Shown here: positions 33,852 through 42,571 of the stretch, in pieces
Layout of the letters: every line of letters begins with the position of its first letter
Numbering within the stretch: the stretch's first letter is position 1
NCBI GenBank assembly: GCA_021772025.1
Contig: JAETNT010000015.1
Coordinates: 1-64,000, forward strand
Source of the DNA: Enterocloster bolteae
GTDB taxonomy: Bacteria > Bacillota > Clostridia > Lachnospirales > Lachnospiraceae
DNA: 64,000 nucleotides
Direction of reading: 5' to 3'
Program-made: the position numbers and the translations under genes
The notes under the pieces: model-generated
Database searches by the model: none
Told to the model about the DNA's origin: nothing
The model's input: only the letters and a program-made list of their open reading frames with translations

Positions 33852-34283
33852 TTAAAATTTAGCCGTTTGGCTGTTTAGTACCATTTTTCTGATTCTAATG
33901 AACTTCAGGTTCTTTAAATAAAAATACCTGGCCATATTTCTATGGCCAAGGCACCTTGCTACGAAAATATAACTCGTAGCAAGGTGCACTGAAGGAATTA
34001 CCTGCAGAGTTTCCGGTTCCTTTATTGCTAAAGGATTCGGTTCTATATCAGTTCGTACCACATCCTGACAAGGACGCGGATTCGAAACGACATCAATGGA
34101 ATGTTCACGCTCCGGGAGCGCATATGCCTTTTCTCGTAATCTGTGCACTGCACAGAAAAAGGAAGAAGCGGGAATGCCTTGCTGCTTACACCATAAGGAA
34201 TCAGGCAAGCCGCTTCGACGCCATTCGTTAATGAGTTTAAACCATTCTTCATCAGAACGACGGAGGCTTTGAAATCTTGCCAT
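33852..34283 (-). pseudogene. tnpA: IS66 accessory protein TnpA, truncated
   Basis: The ATG at 34283 with GGAGG 8 nt upstream opens a typical IS66 TnpA. It has SDEEWFKLINEWRRSGLPDS, WCKQQGIPASSFFCAVHRLREKA and a later DVVRTDIEP. After about residue 103 the sequence leaves the family and runs through two palindromes to a stop near the element's left end. The normal C-terminus is lost. Confidence 0.8.
33929..33987. repeat. Two adjacent perfect palindromes within the IS66 remnant
   Basis: TGGCCATA (33929-33936) pairs with TATGGCCA (33941-33948). GCACCTTGCTACGA (33951-33964) pairs with TCGTAGCAAGGTGC (33974-33987). They lie where TnpA loses similarity, so they may be a small inserted palindromic unit or a residue of the deletion. 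Confidence 0.7.
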
Positions 34284-34425
34284 AATAGAATCCTCCATAA
34301 TCGTAGTAAAAGTGTCTGACTTGCAGAACACTTGAGTTTCGAGTCGTAGGAAAAGGCTACAACACTAACTCCATTATGAAAGATTTTTAAGGATTATTCT
34401 ATTCGGGCTATATTTAAGCGCTTAC

Positions 34426-34480
34426 GATATGAAAACAGCAGACGCTTTCCGCAACGACCATACATCGTTCTTTTTATCAT
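34426..34480 (-). pseudogene. Possible transposase C-terminal fragment (ISL3-like)
   Basis: Directly outside the right IS66 end the minus strand encodes MIKRTMYGRCGKRLLF, which resembles the K-R-x-M-Y-G-R tail of ISL3-type transposases. A stop lies just upstream in frame. The IS66 unit may have inserted into this older element. The fragment is very short and the family is a guess. Confidence 0.35.
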
Positions 34481-34607
34481 TTCAATCTATATTAGTCCCC
34501 CCTTAACAAAGGGACTGTCCTAAAATAGATAGCCCTTTCTCATTGCTCGATATGAAAAAGCAAATACCCGCCTTGAGGAACTTTAATCTCCATGCTGCCT
34601 CTCCTCA

Positions 34608-37600
34608 TTATTTGCTTCCATAAGGCACAGATGCCTCAGCAGCCATGCTCAGCTCCCTGTCCGGCCGGAAAGAATAGGTTGCCGCCTTATGTTCCGGTTT
34701 TGTTTCCAACTGCATAACATCAGCATTATCCGTCCAGAGTTCACACTGGCTGATTACTGTGCTGATCGCAAACTCATAGTCTTCCGGCGGATATTTATAT
34801 TTCTTAAGTAGCCGTTTAACCATCTTACGCATGGCAGCCCTGGCAGTTTCTTTTTTCTGCCAATCAATAGTGCGGTTCCTGCGAAGCATCTCCGTCAGCT
34901 CTTTCGTAAGGGCCACAAGCTGATCATTCTGGTAGAAATCCTTGATGTGTTCCGGCTTGGTAAGAGCATCATAGAAGGCAAGTTCTTCCTGTGACAAGCC
35001 CAGCTTCTGACCCTTTTTATAGAGAGCGGCAATCTCCTCCGCCGTTTTTAAAAGCTCCTTGATAACCTCTTCATTGGTAATCAGGCCGTTGTAATAAGAA
35101 TTCATCAGCTGTGAAATCTTCTCCGAGAACTTCTGGGATTGTACTACATTGGTACGCTTATATAAGAATACTTGCTCCGCTATCAGTTTCTTCAGGATTC
35201 CAACTGCTATATTTTTTTCCTTCATCTGGGAAATCTCTTCCAGCACTGCCGGATCAAACAGGCTGAAATTCTCCCCACCGTTTTTACTGCTGTCAAATAA
35301 ATTGATGACGCCCTGGCTCTGGACCGCCGCCTTTAACAAATCATTGATCTGCTGGTTGATCTCTTTAAGAGAGAGCGTCTTTCCACCGCTGCCTTCGTAA
35401 GTGATTTTAACCGTCGCAGAACGTATTGCTTCCATATAGGCCGCCCCATGCCGTTCCTCCTCCGTTGTCATACTAGAGCAGAGAGAATGAGACTGTTTCA
35501 AAAGCATGGCTTCTTTCAAAAATAAATCTTTTCGGTTCGGTGCTTTTGTGTCCAGAACAAAGTTCACGCCGCCAGTGATGAGTTTTGCCATAGCGAGCGG
35601 GGAACCGCCCATAAATCTGCTGAAATCAAATCCATGCAACAAATCCCTGCAGACCTGCAGTTTTTCTTGAAACTTGGGATACGCAATTTTAGCGATATCC
35701 ATATCGCCGTACTTAGACTGATCCCGTTTTGTATATTCCTTCATTGCCGCTTTCAGTGCCGAAGCAATCCCCACATAGTCAATAATAAGTCCACCTTCTT
35801 TGTCTTTAAACACACGATTAACACGGGCAATGGCCTGCATTAGATTATAGCCATGCATTGGTTTATATATATACATGGTAGCCAGCGATGGAACATCAAA
35901 TCCCGTCAGCCACATATCTACCACAATGGCAATCTTCATAGGGTCATCATTGTCTTTGAATTTTCTGGCCAACTCCTCCTTATAGACTCTCGTTCCAATA
36001 ATCTCTTTCCAATTCTCTGGATCATTGTTGCTGCCTGTCATAACAACGCCAACTTTTTCCTTCCACCCGGGACGCATTTCCAGAATACGGCCATAGATTT
36101 TCATGGCAATGGAACGGGAATAAGCTACAATCATGGCTTTACCAGTGAGAAGACCTGCCCGGTATTTCTCATAATGTTCTACGATATCCTTACATAGAGA
36201 TTCAATCGTAGCATCCGCACCCAAAATGCTTTCCATCTGCCCCAGCATCTTCTTGCTTTTTTCAATCATTGCTGCGTCAGATTGCTGTTCTAATATGTCA
36301 TAGGTAGAGTCAATCAGGGACAGTGTATTCTGATCCAGCTTCAGGTGTACTACACGGCTCTCATAGTAAACCGGACGAGTGGCGCCATCCTCCACGGCCT
36401 GTGTCATATCATAAATATCAATATAGTCACCGAATACCTCCCGGGTGTTTCTATCTTTTGCAGAAATCGGAGTACCGGTAAACCCAATAAAGGTCGCATT
36501 GGGCAGCGCATCGTGAATGATACGGGCATTGCCGGTTACTGTGCGCGCTTCCTTTTCTCCCAGTTCATTCTCCGTTATAACGATCTTTTCATCAAAGCCA
36601 TACTGGCCGCGATGAGCTTCATCTGCCATAACAACAATATTCCGTCGTTCTGACAGCGGACCTTCGCTGCGCTCAAATTTGAACATAGTCGTAAAAATAA
36701 TACCATTAGCGTTGCGTCCGTCTAGCAGAAATTTCAAATGTTCCTTACTCTCGGCCTGAACCGGAGTCTGCCGCAGGAAATCCGCGCATTGGGAGAATTG
36801 GGCATAAAGCTGGTCGTCCAAATCAATTCTGTCCGTCATCACTACGATGGTGGGGCTGTTCAACGCATCCTGCAGCAAATGGGCATAGAACACCATGGAC
36901 AGAGACTTTCCAGAGCCCTGGGTGTGCCAGAACACACCGCCTTTTCCGTCTGTGGCAGTGGCAATCTTGGCCTTTTCCACAGCCTTCTTAACGGCAAAAT
37001 ACTGATGATAGCCTGCCAATACCTTAAAGCGTCCCTGCCCGCTCCCGGAAAAGAGGATAAAATTCTTCAAAATATCCAGAAGCCTCTCCTTCTGAAATAT
37101 TCCTTCATAAAAAGTGTCAAATGATGCATAAGCAGTGTCTTCATAATTGCTGTCTTTCATCTTCCACTCCATAAAGCGATCCAGGCCAGAGGTAATAGTC
37201 CCTGCTTTATTTGTAGAAAGGTTGCTGATAACACAGATAGCGTTATAATAAAATATAGAGGGAATATCCTGCATATAATTTCGGATCTGGTTATAAGCAT
37301 TCTCTACCCCCGCTTCATCCTTAGATGGACTTTTCAGTTCCATCAGCACTAATGGCAGACCGTTGATAAAAACGATAATATCCGGGCGGCGGTTATTACC
37401 GTTTTCCAAGAATGTAAATTGATTTACTACATAGAACGTATTATTTTTTACCTTTCCATAATCAATCAGACGTACAATAGAGGAATGTTCCTCTCCTTCA
37501 ATGAAGAATTTAACCGTAATGCCGTTCTGTAAATAGTCCATGAATATAATATTCTTCTGGATCAGACTGCCGGTATCCAGGTTTCTTAATTTTGCAATAG

Positions 37601-37787
37601 CCTCGTCCATAGCTTCTACAGGCAAACCACGGTTAACGTAAGCCAGGCTGTCCCGAAGAACAGCATCCAAAAAAGGGCTGGTATAGTCTCTGTCTAAATC
37701 CGGGGCGTAAAGATAAGTATAGCCCATACTCTCAAACAGCTCTATAATGGCATGTTCATAGGTATCTTCCGTAAATAAACCTGACAT
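34608..37787 (-). CDS. hsdR: Type I restriction enzyme R subunit HsdR
   Basis: 1059 residues, the usual HsdR size. The N-terminal nuclease domain has RRPDIIVFINGLPLVLMELKSPS (PD-(D/E)xK, about 133-155). The helicase motor has TQGSGKSLSMV (about 290), MADEAHRGQYG (DEAH, about 388), GFTGTPIS (about 437) and IARVNRVFKDK in motif VI. It cuts DNA after translocation, working with HsdM and HsdS. It is not adjacent to hsdS: about 830 bp with a toxin-antitoxin locus and a structured element lie between. No ribosome binding problem is seen (AGGAGGCAAAAC before the ATG). Confidence 0.95.
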   Translation of the reverse strand: MSGLFTEDTYEHAIIELFESMGYTYLYAPDLDRDYTSPFLDAVLRDSLAYVNRGLPVEAMDEAIAKLRNLDTGSLIQKNIIFMDYLQNGITVKFFIEGEEHSSIVRLIDYGKVKNNTFYVVNQFTFLENGNNRRPDIIVFINGLPLVLMELKSPSKDEAGVENAYNQIRNYMQDIPSIFYYNAICVISNLSTNKAGTITSGLDRFMEWKMKDSNYEDTAYASFDTFYEGIFQKERLLDILKNFILFSGSGQGRFKVLAGYHQYFAVKKAVEKAKIATATDGKGGVFWHTQGSGKSLSMVFYAHLLQDALNSPTIVVMTDRIDLDDQLYAQFSQCADFLRQTPVQAESKEHLKFLLDGRNANGIIFTTMFKFERSEGPLSERRNIVVMADEAHRGQYGFDEKIVITENELGEKEARTVTGNARIIHDALPNATFIGFTGTPISAKDRNTREVFGDYIDIYDMTQAVEDGATRPVYYESRVVHLKLDQNTLSLIDSTYDILEQQSDAAMIEKSKKMLGQMESILGADATIESLCKDIVEHYEKYRAGLLTGKAMIVAYSRSIAMKIYGRILEMRPGWKEKVGVVMTGSNNDPENWKEIIGTRVYKEELARKFKDNDDPMKIAIVVDMWLTGFDVPSLATMYIYKPMHGYNLMQAIARVNRVFKDKEGGLIIDYVGIASALKAAMKEYTKRDQSKYGDMDIAKIAYPKFQEKLQVCRDLLHGFDFSRFMGGSPLAMAKLITGGVNFVLDTKAPNRKDLFLKEAMLLKQSHSLCSSMTTEEERHGAAYMEAIRSATVKITYEGSGGKTLSLKEINQQINDLLKAAVQSQGVINLFDSSKNGGENFSLFDPAVLEEISQMKEKNIAVGILKKLIAEQVFLYKRTNVVQSQKFSEKISQLMNSYYNGLITNEEVIKELLKTAEEIAALYKKGQKLGLSQEELAFYDALTKPEHIKDFYQNDQLVALTKELTEMLRRNRTIDWQKKETARAAMRKMVKRLLKKYKYPPEDYEFAISTVISQCELWTDNADVMQLETKPEHKAATYSFRPDRELSMAAEASVPYGSK

Positions 37788-37838
37788 GTTTTGCCTCCTG
37801 TTTTCTTCATACGATTCGTATAAACAATTTTATATAAG

Positions 37839-38072
37839 CTAATCCTCTAATATGGAAGCAACAGCAGCCTTTGTATTATCAAAAGGCCCTTTCAAATTTC
37901 TGCTGAATCTGCTGTCGTAGATAACCTGTTGAAGAGAATTTGGAATTGTTTTATGTTGTACAGAAAATGGAATGCTCGCTTTTCCTACTGATGCATTCAA
38001 AAAATCAAAGATTGTCGTTGATGTATCCAAGCCGAGGTTAGTTTTTTTGATAAACGATAATTTAACGTACAC
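37839..38072 (-). CDS. Unidentified reading frame in the hsd gap
   Basis: About 77 residues from a GTG, with PNSLQQVIYDSRFSRNLKGP and a DNTKAAVASILED end. It is AT-rich like hsdS. I do not recognise it. It lacks a ribosome binding site and abuts the palindromic element at its 5' end, so it is probably the C-terminal remnant of a larger gene cut by that element. It lies 51 bp upstream of hsdR. Confidence 0.4.
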   Translation of the reverse strand: MYVKLSFIKKTNLGLDTSTTIFDFLNASVGKASIPFSVQHKTIPNSLQQVIYDSRFSRNLKGPFDNTKAAVASILED

Positions 38073-38077
38073 AATGA

Positions 38078-38201
38078 GCCAGGCGAAACAGCGGCGGTAT
38101 CAGCCGTCGGGAGCTTGCTCACGTAAGGCTGAATATCGGCGTTGTTTCATCGGGCGAATGCCCGATAGCTCACGGCCTTTAGGCCGTGAGCGTAGCCTGG
38201 C
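38078..38201. ncRNA. Cloverleaf-like structured palindromic element
   Basis: GC-rich, about 124 nt, in AT-rich surroundings. An outer stem GCCAGGC (38078-38084)/GCCTGGC (38195-38201) closes three hairpins. They are a long imperfect one (38085-38105 with 38127-38148, tip GAGCttGCTC), a perfect 7-bp one (38149-38155/38160-38166), and a perfect 11-bp one (38168-38178/38181-38191). The orientation is unclear because both strands fold. It could be an RNA, or a small mobile or REP-like unit. Confidence 0.6.
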
Positions 38202-38243
38202 GGCTTAGACCAGAGCAAAAAGCGGTTCAAACAATCAAATACT

Positions 38244-38366
38244 TTGACATATCTACAAAACAGTGGTAAAATAACAATATAAAAGGTACTGCCGATAGAC
38301 GGCTAGTCCACTTAATAGTTGTTAAAAATAACCGCTAAGTTTGGTAGACTGGGGCGGTTATTTTTT
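38244..38366 (+). ncRNA. Putative antisense antitoxin RNA
   Basis: TTGACA (38244-38249), a 17-bp spacer and TAAAAT (38267-38272) predict a start near 38279. A 5' hairpin GCCGatagaCGGC (38291-38303) and a terminator AAATAACCGC (38326-38335)/GCGGTTATTT (38354-38363) with a T run give an RNA of about 88 nt. Its 3' end overlaps and is complementary to the 3' end of the toxin gene on the other strand. No peptide is encoded. This matches the antisense arm of convergent type I toxin-antitoxin loci. Confidence 0.65.
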
Positions 38367-38456
38367 TGTCTTACTATCCTTACCAATCGAATAGCCAAGA
38401 CCAAAACAAGCCACACATAAACTAATGACTGCAATTAAGCCTTCGATGGTGAGCAT
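38358..38456 (-). CDS. Small hydrophobic peptide, putative type I toxin
   Basis: 32 residues: a short acidic start (MLTIEG), one transmembrane helix (LIAVISLCVACFGLGYSIG) and a basic tail (KDSKTKK). This is the form of Fst/TxpA/holin-like type I toxins that disturb the membrane. The ATG at 38456 has AAGGAGG 9 nt upstream. A promoter lies further up (-35 TTGCTA 38592-38597, 17 bp, -10 TATAAT 38569-38574), giving a leader of about 106 nt with hairpins near 38506-38524 and 38482-38493. The latter is just before the Shine-Dalgarno. The transcript ends in a hairpin shared with the antisense RNA. Confidence 0.68.
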   Translation of the reverse strand: MLTIEGLIAVISLCVACFGLGYSIGKDSKTKK

Positions 38457-38619
38457 ACGCAATGTCCTCCTTAGTAAGATTTCTGAAAACAGATTTCTAT
38501 GTAATCAGAGATCACAGTTCTCTGTAGAAGGACTAACCGCCTACCGTTATGGCAGTACCCATATCGGTATTATAGCAAAGTGGTAAGTGGCTAGCAATCA
38601 TTTTTTGCAATTTACTGGC

Positions 38620-39807
38620 TTAAATATCGATGTTGGAAACATCAAGTTTACCAGACATGAGACATGGCAAAAGGCTATCCCTAATATCTACTAATTTCTT
38701 TGATTCTCTTGTTTTTGATAGAATCATAGAAAAAATAGGTTTTACAATGTTGTCAAACCCATTCAGCACATTGACCGTTGGCAAATATGTTGGATAATTT
38801 TTGAGAATATCCGTTTTGAGATTTGTAAAAACGCTTCCGTTTCCAAGCGCAACCAACTTATTACGAATGTGACTGAAATATAAGTACAAATATTCATTTG
38901 AGAATTTGGATGAAGGAAAATGTAACCAACCATCGTGTATGCAGGTATCTACATCAAGAATTTTAGGCAAACCAGGTGTCGCACTATTTGATAAAACCAA
39001 ATTCCCCGCTTTAAGATAAACTGTTTTCTTCAAGCCTTCTTCAATGATATATTCTTTAATTTCATTGATAAAAGGGGAGCTGATACCAGTTGCATCGGAT
39101 ATTTTCAACCAATGCACCCCACTTTCGGATAAAAAATTCTGAATGGGACGAGGGGAACCTCCTCGCTTTATTTCTACAAAATCACCGAGAACGCCATTTT
39201 GCCAGTCGGTGGGAATTTGTCCGTCAAAGGGTTCATAGTCAATAAACCACGATTTAAATAAGGCCATAGCTTGTTGCTCTAAATTATCGTTTATCGCTAC
39301 ATTCAATGTAATCTTATCATCTAATGTCCGCAGAATACTTCCAATTTCTTTCTGTTCTGCTACAGGAGGCACAGCTATTTCCAAATTTTTCACAACATCA
39401 GTCTGGACTCGCTGGCGCCCAGATGAACCTACCATTGATTTAATTGCCGGTTCCCGTACAATTGAGCTACAAATCAAATAGTACAGATAATCCTCATCTA
39501 TATTTTCTTTCGCCCGAAAAACAATGTACTCCGTTGAACCAAATCCTATTTCACCATCATCCAGTATTGTTACCTTTGCAATCTTTCCATTCTCTAAACA
39601 AGGAGTAATGCGGGCCATGATAGTGTCGCCATTTCGAAATTTTGTACCGCCATAGAATTTTTCCAGCACATATGATGGAATATCTCTGCAAAAAGGCTCC
39701 AGTTTATCCATGGCTACTTTCTTTGCCATGACTCCTTTAGGCAGACTTTCTTGAGGATTAAATTCTGCAATTTCCGACAGTTTTTTTATTGTCCACTTAG
39801 ATTTCAT
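38620..39807 (-). CDS. hsdS: Type I restriction enzyme S subunit HsdS
   Basis: 395 residues with two target-recognition domains (about 1-150 and 205-345) and conserved helices (about 150-195 with PPVAEQKEIGSILRTLDDKI, and the C-terminal LVDIRDSLLPCLMSGKLDV). It decides the DNA sequence recognised. The ATG at 39807 lies inside the end of hsdM (11-nt overlap, other frame). It is more AT-rich than hsdM, as usual for fast-evolving specificity subunits. No recombinase gene or second hsdS suggests phase variation here. Confidence 0.92.
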   Translation of the reverse strand: MKSKWTIKKLSEIAEFNPQESLPKGVMAKKVAMDKLEPFCRDIPSYVLEKFYGGTKFRNGDTIMARITPCLENGKIAKVTILDDGEIGFGSTEYIVFRAKENIDEDYLYYLICSSIVREPAIKSMVGSSGRQRVQTDVVKNLEIAVPPVAEQKEIGSILRTLDDKITLNVAINDNLEQQAMALFKSWFIDYEPFDGQIPTDWQNGVLGDFVEIKRGGSPRPIQNFLSESGVHWLKISDATGISSPFINEIKEYIIEEGLKKTVYLKAGNLVLSNSATPGLPKILDVDTCIHDGWLHFPSSKFSNEYLYLYFSHIRNKLVALGNGSVFTNLKTDILKNYPTYLPTVNVLNGFDNIVKPIFSMILSKTRESKKLVDIRDSLLPCLMSGKLDVSNIDI

Positions 39808-41299
39808 ATCCAATTGCCTCCAACTTCTCCCGGATCTCATTCTCCAACTCATGGGATTTTGCGAACAGGCCGGATAATTCTGCAGTCAGACGGCTCATCT
39901 TCTCTTCAAAGGGCTCGCCATCATCTTTCTGCTCCTCAATTCCCACATACCGCCCTGGAGTCAGGATATAATCCTGCTTTGCCATATCTTCTATATCCGC
40001 GACAGCACAGAATCCTTTCACATCTTCCAGCATTCCGGCTGCATATGCCTTGTAGGTATCAGCAATTTTCTTAATATCCTCATCCGTCAACTCGCGAAGC
40101 TTCCGGCTGACCATCGTTCCCATCTTCCGCCCATCAATAAACAGTGTCTTTCCGGGCTGCTTCTTGTGCTTATTCAAAAACCACAGAGATACCGGAATCT
40201 GGGTAGTATAAAAAAGTTGTGCAGGCATCGCCACGATACACTCCACCAGATCTGCGTTAATAATATTTCGGCGGATATCGCCCTCTCCGCCGGACTGAGA
40301 GGAAAGAGAACCATTAGCCAGCACCATACCAATTCTCCCGGCAGGAGCCAGATGATAAATCATATGCTGCATCCATGCAAAGTTAGCGTTACCTGCCGGA
40401 GGCATCCCATATTGCCAACGTGCGTCTTCTTTCAGCTTGCCCGCTCCCCAGTCAGAGAGGTTAAACGGAGGATTTGCCATAATATATTCCGCGCGCATGG
40501 TAGGATGGCGATCGTCCAAAAATGTATCCGCTGCATAAGCTCCCAGATCCGGCTCAATCCCGCGGATTGCCAAATTCATCTGGGCCATCTTCCATGTAGT
40601 GGGATTGGAGTCCTGGCCGTAAATAGAAATATCATTGATGTTTCCGCAATGATTTTCGACAAAACGGGCCGACTGCACGAACATGCCCCCGGATCCACAG
40701 CAGGGATCATATACCCGCCCACTAAACGGCTGGAGTACTTCCACAAGGGTTCGGACAACACAGGAAGGCGTAAAAAATTCTCCACCCCGCTTGCCCTCCT
40801 GTTCTGCAAACATAGATAAACAGTATTCATAAGTACGGCCCAGAATATCCTTCTCACTGCCATGCTCGATCATCTGAATATTGGTAAACAGATCCACGAC
40901 ATCTCCCAAGCGACGCTTGTCCAACTCCGGCCGGGCAAAATTTTTTGGAAGAATATCCTTAAGACGCTTATTCTCTTTTTCAATGGCCCGCATGGCATCA
41001 TCAATCACTGTGCCAATTTCCAGAGTGTGCGCCTTTGCCGCGATTTCATTCCATCGGGCCCCGGCAGGGACAAAAAAAATACCCTCAGATGTATATTCAT
41101 CTATATCCTCTTCAAAACCATCGCCTTCCGCTACCAATGCCTGGTATTTATCCTCAAACCGATCAGAAATATATTTTAAAAAAATAAGACCAAGAACTAC
41201 GTTTTTATATTCGGATGCATCCATATTTCCCCGCAGTACGCAGGCGGCATCCCATATTTGCTTTTCAAAACCGATTGTGGCCGTGTTTTTATCCGCCAT
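39797..41299 (-). CDS. hsdM: Type I restriction enzyme M subunit HsdM
   Basis: 500 residues. It is an adenine N6-methyltransferase, with the N-terminal HsdM helical domain (to about 150), the SAM motif YDPCCGSGGMF (about 195) and the catalytic NPPF (about 275). It is the first gene of the hsd locus on the minus strand. The AGGAGGGG-like site before the ATG is at 9-10 nt. With hsdS and the distant hsdR it forms a complete system. Confidence 0.95.
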   Translation of the reverse strand: MADKNTATIGFEKQIWDAACVLRGNMDASEYKNVVLGLIFLKYISDRFEDKYQALVAEGDGFEEDIDEYTSEGIFFVPAGARWNEIAAKAHTLEIGTVIDDAMRAIEKENKRLKDILPKNFARPELDKRRLGDVVDLFTNIQMIEHGSEKDILGRTYEYCLSMFAEQEGKRGGEFFTPSCVVRTLVEVLQPFSGRVYDPCCGSGGMFVQSARFVENHCGNINDISIYGQDSNPTTWKMAQMNLAIRGIEPDLGAYAADTFLDDRHPTMRAEYIMANPPFNLSDWGAGKLKEDARWQYGMPPAGNANFAWMQHMIYHLAPAGRIGMVLANGSLSSQSGGEGDIRRNIINADLVECIVAMPAQLFYTTQIPVSLWFLNKHKKQPGKTLFIDGRKMGTMVSRKLRELTDEDIKKIADTYKAYAAGMLEDVKGFCAVADIEDMAKQDYILTPGRYVGIEEQKDDGEPFEEKMSRLTAELSGLFAKSHELENEIREKLEAIGYEI

Positions 41300-41457
41300 C
41301 TCTATTCCCCTCCATACTCTGCCTTATTTGTGGAATCATATCCATATTTCTATTATATACTCCGCCAGATACCGGTTCAAGGACTATTTAGGATTTGAGG
41401 ATTTGACAGTCCGGTACCCCTATGCTAAAATTTAAAAAAATTAAAGGGGGTCTATTT

Positions 41458-42063
41458 ATGTATATTACTTGTTTAGATTTGGAAGGCGTATTGGTTCCGG
41501 AGATTTGGATTGCCTTTTCTGAGGCAAGCGGCATTCCTGAATTGAAACGTACTACTCGGGATGAGCCGGATTATGATAAATTAATGAAATGGCGTCTGAG
41601 TATTTTAAAAGAACATGGATTGGGGATTCAGGAGATTCAAAAGGTTATCGCCGGAATCGATCCTCTTCCGGGTGCAAAGGAATTTTTAGATCAGCTGCGC
41701 TCCTTTTCCCAAGTTATTATTATCAGCGACACGTTTACCCAGTTTGCCGCTCCTCTGATGGAGAAGCTGGGACGGCCCACTCTTTTCTGCAATTCTCTGG
41801 AAATCGCCTCGAATGGAGAAATCACCGGATATAAAATGCGGATTGAGCACTCAAAGCTGTCCACGGTCAAAGCCCTTCAGTCTGTAGGCTTCCAAACCAT
41901 CGCCGCCGGAGACAGCTACAACGACCTGGACATGATCCGGGCAGGCAAGGCCGGATTTTTATTTAGAAGTACGGAAAAAATTAAAGAGGATAACCCGGAC
42001 CTGCCTGCTTTTGAAACTTTTGACCAATTGATGGAAGGAATACGGAGGGCTATGAACGATTAA
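41458..42063 (+). CDS. thrH: ThrH-type phosphoserine phosphatase / homoserine phosphotransferase
   Basis: 201 residues of the HAD superfamily. CLDLEGVLVPEIW (residues 4-16) is the ThrH form of HAD motif I. IISDTF (about 94) and the conserved K and AAGDSYNDLDMI (about 153) supply motifs II-IV. ThrH can hydrolyse phosphoserine and pass phosphate to homoserine. The ATG at 41458 has AAAGGGGG 7 nt upstream; the longer frame has none. It is followed by a strong terminator. Confidence 0.9.
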   Translation: MYITCLDLEGVLVPEIWIAFSEASGIPELKRTTRDEPDYDKLMKWRLSILKEHGLGIQEIQKVIAGIDPLPGAKEFLDQLRSFSQVIIISDTFTQFAAPLMEKLGRPTLFCNSLEIASNGEITGYKMRIEHSKLSTVKALQSVGFQTIAAGDSYNDLDMIRAGKAGFLFRSTEKIKEDNPDLPAFETFDQLMEGIRRAMND

Positions 42064-42097
42064 GCGGGTCTTTGTTCCCCAATCCCCGCTCCATAGC

Positions 42098-42160
42098 AAA
42101 GCGGTATGAGGAAACCAGGCCAACGTGTAAAACCCCCTGGTCTCCTCATACCGCTTTTTC
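42098..42160 (+). terminator. Strong terminator between thrH and the YjbR-type gene
   Basis: AAAGCGGTATGAGGA...ACCAGG pairs with CCTGGT...TCCTCATACCGCTTT, about 21 bp, followed by TTTTTC on the plus strand. The minus-strand tail is short, so it mainly serves thrH. Confidence 0.9.
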
Positions 42161-42174
42161 GTTATTTCAGATCC

Positions 42175-42525
42175 TTATTTTGTCTGCCGACGGACTTTTA
42201 TAGTAATCAGGTCATAGCTTTCCGCCACCATCCTTCTGATATCTTCATCCGGTATCGTCCCGTCCAGTATGATGGAATTCCAATGCTCTTTGTTCTGGTG
42301 ATATCCCGGCAGCACAGAAGGATATGTATTTCTCCAAAAATCCCGCCACTCCGGATCCACCTTTACGTTCACCCATATATGCCCGTCTCTTTCATAGGTC
42401 CACACAAAGGCCTTCTTATTCTTCCTGTACCGCAGAAGAACCCAGTTATCATCATGAAACGGGGTATCCACATATACATCCGGAAAGGTTAAGCCAAAAT
42501 CCAGAATTTCCTCCCGCTTTTTCAC
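42175..42525 (-). CDS. MmcQ/YjbR-family protein
   Basis: 116 residues. FPDVYVDTPFHDDNWVLLRY, the central VKVDPEWRDFWRN and a YHQNKEHWNSIIL block are typical of the MmcQ/YjbR DNA-binding-like fold. The function is unknown in nearly all members. The start is GTG at 42525 with GGAGG 8 nt upstream. It is not linked to a recognisable operon. Confidence 0.85.
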   Translation of the reverse strand: MKKREEILDFGLTFPDVYVDTPFHDDNWVLLRYRKNKKAFVWTYERDGHIWVNVKVDPEWRDFWRNTYPSVLPGYHQNKEHWNSIILDGTIPDEDIRRMVAESYDLITIKVRRQTK

Positions 42526-42571
42526 GAAAATCACCTCCCATCTCGGAATGCCGGATATTTCAGAAGTACTG

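Larger units (their letters stand above)
33844..34425 (-). mobile_element. Internally deleted IS66-family element
   Basis: The ends are GTAAGCGCTTAAA (33844-33856) and its perfect reverse complement (34413-34425), matching the GTAAGCG terminus of IS66 elements. Inside is only a truncated tnpA. The tnpB and tnpC genes are absent, so the 582-bp unit could move only in trans. The 8-bp flanks (cattcatt and gatatgaa) do not match, so no target duplication remains. Confidence 0.75.

Noticed and set aside
33843-33857. cre (CcpA) site TGTAAGCGCTTAAA
   Set aside because: The same sequence occurs inverted at 34413-34425 and both bound a tnpA fragment, so it is an IS66 terminal repeat.
40166-40819. Long plus-strand frame (217 codons) inside hsdM
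   Set aside because: It is fully antisense to a clear HsdM domain and shows no family features.
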